Shown here piece after piece: positions 14,101 through 20,920 of a DNA stretch of 21,022 nucleotides (positions within the stretch are counted from its first letter, which is position 1; the number at the start of each line of letters is the position of its first letter). The notes beneath the pieces were generated by a model. That model was not told where the DNA came from. It worked only from the letters and a program-made list of their open reading frames with translations, and made no database searches. Where the stretch lies: the IMG/VR virus record IMGVR_UViG_3300034374_001272, positions 1 to 21,022 of that record; one strand, written 5' to 3'. Source of the DNA: a virus. A program made the translations under genes and the position numbers.

Positions 14101-14619
14101 AGCTTCTTTAATAACTTGTTTACCTGTAAGCTGCATACCTGCTGCACCAAACCGTCCAATACCACCAGTAACCAGACCTAAGTAGTTGGTAGGATCTTTA
14201 GCTGCAGCAAAGATGTAATCACCTACGCCAGACACAGCGCCCATAAGCCCATCGTTTACAAATACATTACCTAGTTGGTCATATATGTTGTAAGCTCTAC
14301 GTGCTATATCTTTCTGTCTCTGATTAGCTTTACTTACAAAGCGCAACTCTCCAGCAGTAGAGACTGTGTTAGCGTTAAAGTAACGCATACTTTTAACGAA
14401 GTCATCTACAACTTCGTCATTAGATTTTCTTTTATAATCTACGCCCTTACGCTCAATCATGTAGTCACGAATAGGCTGTAGATACATAGAGTTGTTCTTT
14501 AGATCTGATACAGTGAGCGTAGTGTCATCACTAAAGAGAGGCTCCAGTGGAACCTCCTCTTCAGTAGATGGACCTATAGAATCTAAGAAAGCGTTCAAAT
14601 CAATTTTGGTGTTGCCCAT
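11101..14619 (-). CDS. Large internal virion protein, 1172 aa (probable DNA-ejection protein)
   Basis: This is the last and largest gene of the minus-strand block. The protein is predicted mainly alpha-helical, with long Ala/Lys/Arg/Glu-rich stretches (about residues 165-250: QVIKEAVRRAGREAL, EAGREAAKRAAAQG). Weakly hydrophobic Gly/Ala segments occur near 120-155 (MGAVSGVGDYIFAAA), 300-315 (SSLLGGVAGG) and 530-565 (SSPATTALNVSGFGMFSMG), the last resembling a segment found in large phage internal or polyvalent proteins. No nuclease or protease motif is seen. Size, composition and position after smaller virion proteins fit a T7 gp16-like protein that leaves the capsid and spans the envelope during DNA ejection, although its N-terminus lacks a transglycosylase domain. 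AGAGAGA precedes the ATG. It ends in a tail-to-tail overlap with the plus-strand genes. Confidence 0.7.
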   Translation of the reverse strand: MGNTKIDLNAFLDSIGPSTEEEVPLEPLFSDDTTLTVSDLKNNSMYLQPIRDYMIERKGVDYKRKSNDEVVDDFVKSMRYFNANTVSTAGELRFVSKANQRQKDIARRAYNIYDQLGNVFVNDGLMGAVSGVGDYIFAAAKDPTNYLGLVTGGIGRFGAAGMQLTGKQVIKEAVRRAGREALQSGATKEAVKKAAIEAGREAAKRAAAQGMSSRAQAGVYKSVSKKIQKEGRRAMAKDAMRSAQRELFEDAGISSLEKLGLKGSLAQTTALDATAAVLQDVMAQQAELEVGSQESYSLLQTGFSSLLGGVAGGTQLAFRKFKGKSGLEDTTKEFDKLTADTINQYAPIIKKEEAPEAAKALTEAIDKWNAKVEKGTPGYKNLDDSSLIKEMIFGEPNDKGEIGGLAGFFRDKGYRIGKEIHVSDIITNVANSLTQDELKEINKLMGKYTSFQFGNLSGSRVKLGDLMAARLSEAGKTLNVASQLSKLMDSGLVAAAKKIADQVEGIDAREAKKAKESQPLRYGQSVWKRLLVSSPATTALNVSGFGMFSMGQTMADLFSSTALMTKGLAQLPIDKVAAQESFRRASALRMLQVQKIRNLLDPYTTYDAYMKFLDENKDAQKILLETMAGGVDRKAEKYGIDPSNPVYRVMEASANAANNITGVSVQDSFTKSQMFMGELDKYLRLEKKMTLKEALLSSEEVIDESVIQAALDTTLKSVYAKDYTTGEQPELLRGLAKIVESASNTPGLGTIIPFGRFMNNVVATAYQWSPLAFPELFLKPVYKKITRQEPTRDISVGEAWSRATIGSTAILLSSEYDKERREQGLGVYEVDVGGGTIVDFKNMFPFSTFLAAGRIFNMKRNGEDVPPELRQEILTQVAIGQISKDTQFGNDINNVLDILLNNDEGARGATLDGFAKAAGNFTAGFTRPIDAFNKLIGFATGTDTAKDVRQADSFSLFTQSATKYIDNVLEAFIDAADSVTAADLGIGGKRIGEELRVATREGDVYDPNPFARIFGLTIKQGRTAAEKSYSMAEMFPWAANERTKIPAYDKMLNSMLAPVLEQQTNKLLLTKEFNEGTLTQRRAMLKKVMRDAKSQIKERISKGYTGSKNAHLLMVNKANSKHNKEIRNETARAMKDIFGVTGSLEDYSFAELDLFMEYADYLKEAYDAAASF

Positions 14620-14631
14620 TCTTATCTCTCT

Positions 14632-16023
14632 TTATTTATTTTTTTTTTTTGATTTGCTTGGTTTAACATAACCTTTATAATCTGATGCCCTTATACTCCA
14701 ACTCAATACATCCAGTGGCGAATACCTAAACCCTAAATATTTAGACTTTTGAGTTCTAGACAGAGCATCCCATTCTTGTTGGGTAAATTGACCAATTACT
14801 TCTAAGTAACGAGATTTGGTTGTAGGATACTTCTTATCAGCCTCTTGAGGAGGTGTCTCTTCTTTAGGGGTTACTATTCCTGTTGTTGTACTTGTTGTTG
14901 TACTTGTTGATGTTGGTGGTAGGGGTGGTAGCTCTGCTGCTTCCACTTGTTCTTTGCCTTCTTCTTCTGGAACAAGAGTAGATTCAAAGTCTTGGGCAGG
15001 TAATCCATACGTATCACGTAATTCGTTATGCCACTCTGCGCCCATAGTATCTTCTATAATTTTAACAGCAAGTTCGTTTGTAAAGAACCCATCGCGTTCA
15101 CTGGGGTAGTTGTATGCATATTCATTAGTTATTATATCAGATACTATAGACCGTGCATATGTTTTTCTTGCAAGCTCCATTACAGTAGATGTTTCTTCAG
15201 CAGAAGCCTCCCTATTACCGCCGTCCAATTTGTTTTGTTCTGTATATTGATCATATAAACGGTTTTTCGCTTTTTCAGCTAGAGCCTCTGCTGCATCACT
15301 ATTGTAAGCCTTAGTATACTCTGTTCTTACTTCATTAGCAAACTTTACAGCGTCTTTCTTACCAAATATATCTGTGTCTGTGATAGTCATAACAGCATTA
15401 GGTATAAGCTGGTTAAACTCTGTCTGTCTTGCAGCAGCATTAACGTCAGCGATAGACATACCAGCAAATCCTGGTGTTTTTCTTAGCTCTTCCTTAGCTC
15501 TAGTCTTAGCTCCTACACCAAACAGTTTTCCTAGTACGCCCGTCTTATCCTCAACAGGTGCAGCAGTTGCTTGAGCGCCATAGGTTCTACGTGCAAACTC
15601 TTCTAATGACATGTCAAGCATACTAGGGTCAATTGAAGATATGTGAGGCATACTAATTGCAGCCTCTACATCAAATATAGATAGACGCTCACCTGCTTTT
15701 AGACCTTCTCTTTCATGTAGCTGTTTAAGCTTTTCAACAAGCTCACCTACGCCCTGAACACCAGAGGCCATAGCAGTCTTCACCATAGCTTTAGCATTAG
15801 CGCCTTCAGGTAACAAATCTAATGCTTGCTTGCCTAGAGATGCAGCAGTCTTAGCTCTTAGATCTCGCTGTTGTATTAAGGCTATGTTGCGCTCATAGGC
15901 AGCTTCTTCTTGCTCTTTGTATGCCTCTGCTTTTTCGCGGCTCTCCTGTATGCCAGTCGCGGCTGTCTGTAAAAAGGCTCCTAAAAAAGCATCTCTGTCA
16001 AAGTCTTTAAAAAATGCTGGCAT
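14632..16023 (-). CDS. Internal virion protein candidate, 463 aa, with Ser/Thr linker and lysine tail
   Basis: The N-terminus (residues 1-60) has a short FLGAFLQTAATGIQ segment followed by a charged helix (ESREKAEAYKEQEEAAYERN); the body is helical to about residue 350. A low-complexity hinge follows, with PPLPP and then STSTTTSTTTG at about 370-380, partly encoded by a 12-base tandem repeat, leading to a small C-terminal domain with paired WDALSRTQKSKYLGF-type motifs. The protein ends with KPSKSKKKNK, encoded by a run of 12 A. The composition suits an injected core protein comparable in role, not clearly in sequence, to T7 gp15. AAAGG lies just before the start, 4 bases after the upstream stop. 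It is followed after 12 bases by the 1172-aa gene. Confidence 0.65.
   Translation of the reverse strand: MPAFFKDFDRDAFLGAFLQTAATGIQESREKAEAYKEQEEAAYERNIALIQQRDLRAKTAASLGKQALDLLPEGANAKAMVKTAMASGVQGVGELVEKLKQLHEREGLKAGERLSIFDVEAAISMPHISSIDPSMLDMSLEEFARRTYGAQATAAPVEDKTGVLGKLFGVGAKTRAKEELRKTPGFAGMSIADVNAAARQTEFNQLIPNAVMTITDTDIFGKKDAVKFANEVRTEYTKAYNSDAAEALAEKAKNRLYDQYTEQNKLDGGNREASAEETSTVMELARKTYARSIVSDIITNEYAYNYPSERDGFFTNELAVKIIEDTMGAEWHNELRDTYGLPAQDFESTLVPEEEGKEQVEAAELPPLPPTSTSTTTSTTTGIVTPKEETPPQEADKKYPTTKSRYLEVIGQFTQQEWDALSRTQKSKYLGFRYSPLDVLSWSIRASDYKGYVKPSKSKKKNK
14882..14905 (-). repeat. Two perfect 12-base tandem repeats encoding a Ser/Thr hinge
   Basis: On the plus strand the unit GTTGTTGTACTT occurs twice in a row, with partial copies on either side. 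On the coding strand it specifies the STSTTTSTTT hinge of the 463-aa protein. Being a multiple of three, changes in copy number would keep the frame. Confidence 0.8.
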
Positions 16024-16027
16024 CTGC

Positions 16028-16561
16028 TTAACCTTTCGCCATCAAGCCCATTGGCTTCTCTTCTTCTGATGTCATCTCTTCCTCAGCGCCTTGATCCTCT
16101 ACTATATCACTTAGTAACTCCGCACCTGGATCTCCCATATCAAGGTCTTCATCTTCTAGATATTTAGTGGCAAGCATCATGAAGCGGTTCATCTCTGCCT
16201 GTGATGCACGTGCTTGTGGATCGTCAGTACTATCCTTAGCATCAATGCCCATCTCTTTAAAGCTCATCTTAAGGAACATGTGCATGACAGGCGCTACAAC
16301 CAAAGCAGCATCCAATGTGTGAAGCCCACGCATAACACCTTGTAAGTAGGTACCCTCAACTATAGGTGTGATGGGTACACCTGCCTGTGCCATAGCAGCT
16401 AAGTCATCTAACACATCTGGATTAGCCAGTTTCTCAATATAGAACTTAGCTATGTCATTTACATCAGACATCTCTGCTGGTTGTTCCCACGGGTTATTAC
16501 GTGGTTCTGTTGTTAGGGATTGACCGGGGATGGGTCTATCAAATGGTCCTGCTATTGACAT
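16028..16561 (-). CDS. Acidic phage protein, 177 aa, probably virion-associated
   Basis: The N-terminus is FDRPIPGQSLTTEPRNNPWE, then IAKFYIEKLANPDVLDDL and a helical middle (GVMRGLHTLDAALVVAPVMHMFLKM). I recall this opening motif ('DRPIPG-SLT-EP-N-PWE-P') from hypothetical proteins conserved in marine phages; no function is known to me. Residues 85-100 are hydrophobic but contain charges at both ends and look like a buried helix rather than a membrane span. The last 45 residues are strongly acidic (EDEDLDMGDPG, EEEMTSEEEKP), ending GLMAKG. It lies 9 bases after the candidate holin gene and 4 bases before the 463-aa gene, so it belongs to the same late operon. Structural or assembly-chaperone roles are both possible. 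Confidence 0.65.
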   Translation of the reverse strand: MSIAGPFDRPIPGQSLTTEPRNNPWEQPAEMSDVNDIAKFYIEKLANPDVLDDLAAMAQAGVPITPIVEGTYLQGVMRGLHTLDAALVVAPVMHMFLKMSFKEMGIDAKDSTDDPQARASQAEMNRFMMLATKYLEDEDLDMGDPGAELLSDIVEDQGAEEEMTSEEEKPMGLMAKG

Positions 16562-16570
16562 GTTATTATC

Positions 16571-17014
16571 CTACTTTGTAAATCCTGCACCAAAATATAA
16601 ACCTACTATAGCTGAAACTATATGTGTATCTAATGGCGTTATCACAAACCCTTGTGCGTATTTCCATTTAATTGAATCTTCAGGGCCAAACAGCCAGTTC
16701 CACAAACCGCCTGTCGCCTCAGTGTAACCTACGTAAACACCTACTTCAGGATACCACACTGCGACTAGCTTTGGCAAGACAATAATGCTGAACACTGCAG
16801 ATAAAGCTATGATGCGTCTAGTCCAAGCAAAGTGTTTGTCTGTCTTACCTGCATCCCTAGCTGTATTAACTTGCTCTGCAGAGAACCTAGCATTAGCGAG
16901 CATCATCTTATTTTGCTCTTGCTTGTTCTTCATGCTCTGCCCCCAGATAGACATGAAGCCACCCAGTAGGGTAGAGAACAGCATGGTTATAAGTTCTAGG
17001 GGAAGTCCCATCAT
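16571..17014 (-). CDS. Three-segment membrane protein, candidate holin, 147 aa
   Basis: Three hydrophobic segments are visible: residues 3-24 (GLPLELITMLFSTLLGGFMSIW), about 67-87 (RRIIALSAVFSIIVLPKLVAV) and about 131-145 (HIVSAIVGLYFGAGF). Between the first two lies a polar helix (KNKQEQNKMMLANARFSAEQ) that leads into FAWTRR at the membrane boundary. The layout is like the three-segment holins of GTA and marine phages, which form inner-membrane pores that time lysis. It follows directly the gene with a GH19-like lysozyme domain (stop and start adjacent, TAAATGATG), the classical lysin-holin pairing. It could instead be a virion membrane-anchoring protein, since it lies amid internal virion genes. 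The ribosome binding site is weak, so translation may depend on coupling to the upstream gene. Confidence 0.6.
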   Translation of the reverse strand: MMGLPLELITMLFSTLLGGFMSIWGQSMKNKQEQNKMMLANARFSAEQVNTARDAGKTDKHFAWTRRIIALSAVFSIIVLPKLVAVWYPEVGVYVGYTEATGGLWNWLFGPEDSIKWKYAQGFVITPLDTHIVSAIVGLYFGAGFTK

Positions 17015-18664
17015 TTAGTTACTTGCCATAATAGTATCTGGGCGTGACCTTGGGCGAAGAGAACTGCCAGTTCCTAAATCAAAGCCAAATAATTTTTTGT
17101 GTAATTTTTTAGCATTTCTCCAGCGCTTATTAGCCTCGCCCATTCCACCTGAATGTCCTATAACAGCATATAAGTCTCTTGCTGTCTTTACATCTTCCAA
17201 GCCCTTGTCTTCTAGATATGCTTTGGTTACAGCAAGGGAAACTTGTTGATTACTAGACATTAATTCTGGATTACTAACAATGTCATACCCTGCGAGTTTA
17301 CCATATTTTTCATAATTATGTTTACCTGTGAGTTGTATTGGACCTCTGCCTATATAACGAAGTCCATCACCAGGCTCTGTATTTCCTAAATTTGAGTTTC
17401 CAGTATAACCACTACCATAAACTATCTCAAAAATCTCGTCACTAGATTTAGAATCTTGAATAGCTTTCTTACGTGCTGTCATTTTTGGACCTAATTTACC
17501 GTCTTTATTTTTATAAGGATTTACAAACTTTTTGATTGCTTGACTTTTGGAATAGCCATTCTCTGTCATATCCTTACCACCAGCAGCTTCTGCATTTACG
17601 GTCGCTATAAATGCGGCTGCAGCAATAGGGTTATTAGGAAATAATTCTTTTGCTTGTTCTATTAGTTCATCACTACTAAGAGTATAATCAGTTGTAACAA
17701 CCTGCATACTAGACACAGCATTACGCTGCTCTGCTGTTAATGGTTTAGTCATCAAGCCTTTCCCATCTGAAGGGGCTGCACCTCCATCAGCATCGTCGGT
17801 GTCAATATCAGTAGGGCTAACAACAGGAGCCGTTTCATCTTCTTCACCTTGAATTTTATTTAGCAGATCCTGTATATCTTTCTGTATAGAAGCATCATTA
17901 GGAAAAGCTTTAGACATGTTTTTTAATTCTGCTATCCGTTTAGCCTTAAGAGCATCCCTTATAAACTCTTGGCTTGTAGTAGCAACATCAAAGTCACCAC
18001 CAAGGAAAGCTGTATCCCGTGGCATACGACCTAAGTTGCCAACGCCAATAGATTCTAGAAGAGCCTCTTGGTCTTCCCTGTCCATTCTACTTAGCTCTTC
18101 TACCTCTATGCTATCATCCATTAGATCAAACAAAGGCTTGTATTGCTGTAGTTCTTGCTCTGTTAAAGGACGATTTTCTCCAGTGTAAAGGGCTGAACGA
18201 GGTGCCTCAAAACCCTGTGCTTCTAGAAGAGCATCTTGTATGGCGGTACCACGAAGATAATCTTTTACATCTGTAACTATTTCTTCTGGCTTAAATCTAT
18301 TTTCGTTGTACAGCAAACGAGGATCTCCAGAGGGTGTCCAAGTCTGATCCTTTAAATTAACACCAGAGTTTGTAAATGCATTGGCACTGTTTTTATATAG
18401 TTGCGCTGGGCTGTTAGGTTTTTCACCCCCATCACCACCTGCCATTTGTTGAGCTTTTTGATATGCACTAGTGCCTGTGCCAGCCATAGTTTGACCACCA
18501 CCACCTGCAGTCATGGTTTCAGCGTATTGTTTGTATGCATCACTAGGCTTAGTACCTAAACCCTGCTTAGCTCTACTGCCACTCATGTTAGTGCCGCCAC
18601 CACCTGCAGCCATAGAAGAACCGTACTGCTGGTAAGCATTCATTGCATTTACATTATAGCTCAT
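17015..18664 (-). CDS. Virion-associated protein with C-terminal GH19-like lysozyme domain, 549 aa
   Basis: The domain from about residue 330 to 525 is GH19-like: AAAFIATVNAEAAGG with a candidate catalytic Glu (E359), KFVNPYKN, IVYGSGYTGNSNLGN, then RYIGRGPIQLTGKHNYEKYG (436-455), the family's 'GRGxIQLTGxxNY' signature. Such domains cut peptidoglycan. Residues 1-80 contain three glycine-rich imperfect repeats (AYQQYG, AYKQYA, AYQKAQ, each followed by M-x-AGGGG or MAGGDGG). Residues 100-270 are helical and acidic. The start is ATG at 18664 with AAAGG six bases upstream, in preference to an upstream ATG at 18706 inside the previous gene. The protein could be a lysin, but its length and setting suggest a virion enzyme that opens the cell wall during ejection, as the lytic domain of T7 gp16 does. 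Confidence 0.8.
   Translation of the reverse strand: MSYNVNAMNAYQQYGSSMAAGGGGTNMSGSRAKQGLGTKPSDAYKQYAETMTAGGGGQTMAGTGTSAYQKAQQMAGGDGGEKPNSPAQLYKNSANAFTNSGVNLKDQTWTPSGDPRLLYNENRFKPEEIVTDVKDYLRGTAIQDALLEAQGFEAPRSALYTGENRPLTEQELQQYKPLFDLMDDSIEVEELSRMDREDQEALLESIGVGNLGRMPRDTAFLGGDFDVATTSQEFIRDALKAKRIAELKNMSKAFPNDASIQKDIQDLLNKIQGEEDETAPVVSPTDIDTDDADGGAAPSDGKGLMTKPLTAEQRNAVSSMQVVTTDYTLSSDELIEQAKELFPNNPIAAAAFIATVNAEAAGGKDMTENGYSKSQAIKKFVNPYKNKDGKLGPKMTARKKAIQDSKSSDEIFEIVYGSGYTGNSNLGNTEPGDGLRYIGRGPIQLTGKHNYEKYGKLAGYDIVSNPELMSSNQQVSLAVTKAYLEDKGLEDVKTARDLYAVIGHSGGMGEANKRWRNAKKLHKKLFGFDLGTGSSLRPRSRPDTIMASN
18425..18640 (-). repeat. Three glycine-rich imperfect repeats in the lysozyme-domain protein
   Basis: Residues 9-80 of the 549-aa protein hold three copies of a unit built as A-Y-(Q/K)-(Q/K)-x, a short linker, M-x-A-G-G-G-G and a following (N/T)-M-(S/A)-G. 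Copies begin near residues 10, 43 and 67; the third is shortened and reads MAGGDGG. They are probably flexible spacers or packing motifs for capsid loading. Confidence 0.65.
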
Positions 18665-18665
18665 A

Positions 18666-20918
18666 TTATGCCTTTCCAAATACAAGGTTTGCTGCGTTAA
18701 TTGCAAGCTGACCTAAGAAAGATCCAAGGGCGGCAGAACCTGCAGAACCTCTGTCAGCAGCCGCTTTAATATCAGCAGCATATCTAGCTGATTCATCTCT
18801 TATCTTTTCTATAAGAATATTAGCATCACGCTCTGCAGCATTTTCTCCAGACTGCCACGCCCAAGCCAATACATCACGATCTCTTTGAACAATGTTGTTA
18901 TAGGCTGTCATAGTTAGATTGTTAGCAACTAAAGCTGCATCTCTATTAGCTTGGTTTTGTTCTGCATTAGCTGCGGTTGTAACAGCTTGCGCCCACGCTG
19001 CATTTGCTTGTGCTACAACAAGATGGTTAGTTGCATTAAATTGATCACGTGCATTCTGTTGCTGTATATTAAATTGTGCTATAGCGTTTGCCTCTCCTGC
19101 ATTAAACCTAGACATCGCATTAGCTTGCTCAGTATTAAACTGGGAAACCTGTGTAGCTAGTGAGGCAAAGAATTGATTGACTTGATTCTCTGATGTGGCG
19201 TTAAACTGACGGGCCGCATTCTCTGCAGCCTGATCACTTAACAAAGCACGTGCAATTTCTTGTGCTTTAATCACAGACATTTGCTGTTCATTTTCTAAGT
19301 TAGCCATATCCATCTTCAAGAAAGACTTGGCATTCTCTACTGCAGCTTGTTGTCTGTTGTTCAGGTTAGTAATATCTACTTGGCTCATAGCTGCAGCATC
19401 AGCCAGAACCTTAGCATTACGTGCATCTAAGTTAGCCAAGTCTACAGACTGAGCAAGTCTAGCATTCTCTAGTGCAATAGTTTGCTCAGCATTAAAGTTC
19501 ATGTTAGCAATGTCGCTGATCTTAGCAGCATTAGCTACCCGTGTTTGGAACTCTTGAGTGAACTCCATGCCAAGAAACTCAGCACGTTTCTCTGCAGCAA
19601 ACATAGCAGACTGTTGACGGTTGCTTAAGTTCTGCTGTTCAAATCGTGCAAAGGTAGAAGCATCTGCTTGAGCAATAGGAAGCGCAGACTCCATTGCAGC
19701 TTGGATAGCCGCTTGTCCAGCCATAGATGAAGCAGACAAACCACGTGCAGCCATCATAGCGGCAGCACCACGCATAGCACCAGCAGCCCAAGCAGGTGTA
19801 GCGCCACCCTCAAAGGCTTCCATCAACCCTGTAAGCTGTCCTTGTACAGTTGCATCTGTAGATGGTGCACCTGTAGCAGCCTCAAAGTTTACCTCTTTCT
19901 TGACGCGCTCCATATCAACGGTAGCGCCTTCAATCATCTCGCCCTTCTCTATCTTACGTGGGGCAGGTGCTTTGACTGTCTGTGCCTGTGTAATCTGTGC
20001 TGCAGTAAGACCAAGAGAAGCTAATTTATCTGGCGACATAGTAGCCGCCTCTGCTAGAGCATCTGGACCTATTTTACCAGTAGCAGCCTCAACTTTACTA
20101 AGCGTGTCCTGAACTTCTGTCGATACAGTTTTAGCTGAAACCGTTGCCGCTTCAGGCTTTTCAGCAGCCACAGCACTAGGCGCTTCTTCTGCAGTAGTTG
20201 TAGTAGCTGTATCAGCAACCCCTGCTTGACCTGTACCCTCTGCAATAGTAGTGCCTTCACCAGTATCAGATACTACTCCTGCTGTAGTTACAAGCTTTGT
20301 AGGATCAGATGTAATAGCCTTAGTCATTACATTTGCAGGACTGTCGGGTGGTGGTGTTGTATTTTCTTCTTCGTCCTCTCCTGCATCTCCACCTTCCTGA
20401 AAACCTCTAACGGCACCGCCTTGTGCCATACTTATTGTATGACTATGAGGCGGTACTCCACCAGATGTAGGTCTAGGCTGAGGTCTAGGTTGTAGTAAAG
20501 AACCTCCGGGTCTTGGCTCTACGGGCAATAAACCTTCTGGTAGCTGTACAGGCTGAGGCGCTGGGTACGCTAAATTAAACTCTCCTTTGATTGCAGCATC
20601 AGATAGAGGTAATTTTTCTACAGGATCAAACGATGGACTTATAAACTGTCCTTGCATAGGAGCAGAAGTATAGCCTCTTCTTTGCATCATCATATTGTTA
20701 TCATAAGGTGTCATACCACCTTCAGCCATCTTTACTTGTTGCCCTTCAATGGCACGTCTAGCTGCTAGTGTATACTTACCCATCTTAGCTGCAGCAGCAG
20801 GGTTAGATGCTAGGAAAGCATTAATAGACTTCTGGTTCATAGGACCACTATAACCCAGCGCTGGGAGGATCTTATTTTGTAGAGTCTCTGTTTTGAATCC
20901 TGCGAATTTTTTAGCCAT
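18666..20918 (-). CDS. Repeat-rich internal virion protein, 750 aa
   Basis: The architecture is modular. Residues 1-65 are a small N-terminal region with a phage 'TLAARRAIEGQ' helix. Residues 65-190 hold MAEGG and MAQGGAVRGFQEGG motifs with proline-rich linkers (QPRPQPRP). Residues 190-360 are Thr/Ala/Glu-rich and probably unstructured. From about 375 to 720 the protein is a long Ala/Gln/Asn-rich helical rod with 22-residue and 11-residue repeats, then a Gly/Ala C-terminus (AGSAALGSFLGQLAINAANLVFG) that is mildly hydrophobic. No enzymatic motif is seen. Composition and place next to the lysozyme-domain protein suggest an internal core or ejection protein, perhaps a tube former like T7 gp14. 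AGGA precedes the ATG, which starts 2 bases after the upstream stop. Confidence 0.7.
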   Translation of the reverse strand: MAKKFAGFKTETLQNKILPALGYSGPMNQKSINAFLASNPAAAAKMGKYTLAARRAIEGQQVKMAEGGMTPYDNNMMMQRRGYTSAPMQGQFISPSFDPVEKLPLSDAAIKGEFNLAYPAPQPVQLPEGLLPVEPRPGGSLLQPRPQPRPTSGGVPPHSHTISMAQGGAVRGFQEGGDAGEDEEENTTPPPDSPANVMTKAITSDPTKLVTTAGVVSDTGEGTTIAEGTGQAGVADTATTTTAEEAPSAVAAEKPEAATVSAKTVSTEVQDTLSKVEAATGKIGPDALAEAATMSPDKLASLGLTAAQITQAQTVKAPAPRKIEKGEMIEGATVDMERVKKEVNFEAATGAPSTDATVQGQLTGLMEAFEGGATPAWAAGAMRGAAAMMAARGLSASSMAGQAAIQAAMESALPIAQADASTFARFEQQNLSNRQQSAMFAAEKRAEFLGMEFTQEFQTRVANAAKISDIANMNFNAEQTIALENARLAQSVDLANLDARNAKVLADAAAMSQVDITNLNNRQQAAVENAKSFLKMDMANLENEQQMSVIKAQEIARALLSDQAAENAARQFNATSENQVNQFFASLATQVSQFNTEQANAMSRFNAGEANAIAQFNIQQQNARDQFNATNHLVVAQANAAWAQAVTTAANAEQNQANRDAALVANNLTMTAYNNIVQRDRDVLAWAWQSGENAAERDANILIEKIRDESARYAADIKAAADRGSAGSAALGSFLGQLAINAANLVFGKA
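19008..19205 (-). repeat. 11-residue (hendecad) repeats in the 750-aa virion protein
   Basis: Six consecutive 11-residue units run from residue 572 to 637, most starting F-N and ending in Q or R, for example FNTEQANAMSR, FNAGEANAIAQ and FNIQQQNARDQ. Hendecads give three helical turns per unit and favour straight or slightly right-handed helical bundles. Confidence 0.85.
19248..19445 (-). repeat. 22-residue repeats in the 750-aa virion protein
   Basis: Three consecutive 22-residue units begin at residues 492 (VDLANLDARNAK...), 514 (VDITNLNNRQQA...) and 536 (MDMANLENEQQM...). Each opens with (V/M)-D-(L/I/M)-(A/T)-N-L. A diverged copy precedes them around residue 468 with a two-residue insertion. 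Twenty-two is twice eleven, so the units agree with the 11-residue repeat that follows. Confidence 0.8.
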
Positions 20919-20920
20919 AA

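Noticed and set aside
14619-14632. Fusion of the 463-aa and 1172-aa proteins by slippage on A12
   Set aside because: Reading either shifted frame past the tract meets a stop before the 14619 start can be joined in frame.
18665-18706. ATG at 18706 as start of the lysozyme-domain protein
   Set aside because: It would overlap the 750-aa gene by 41 bases and add a stretch without family features; 18664 has AAAGG at good spacing and follows the upstream stop.
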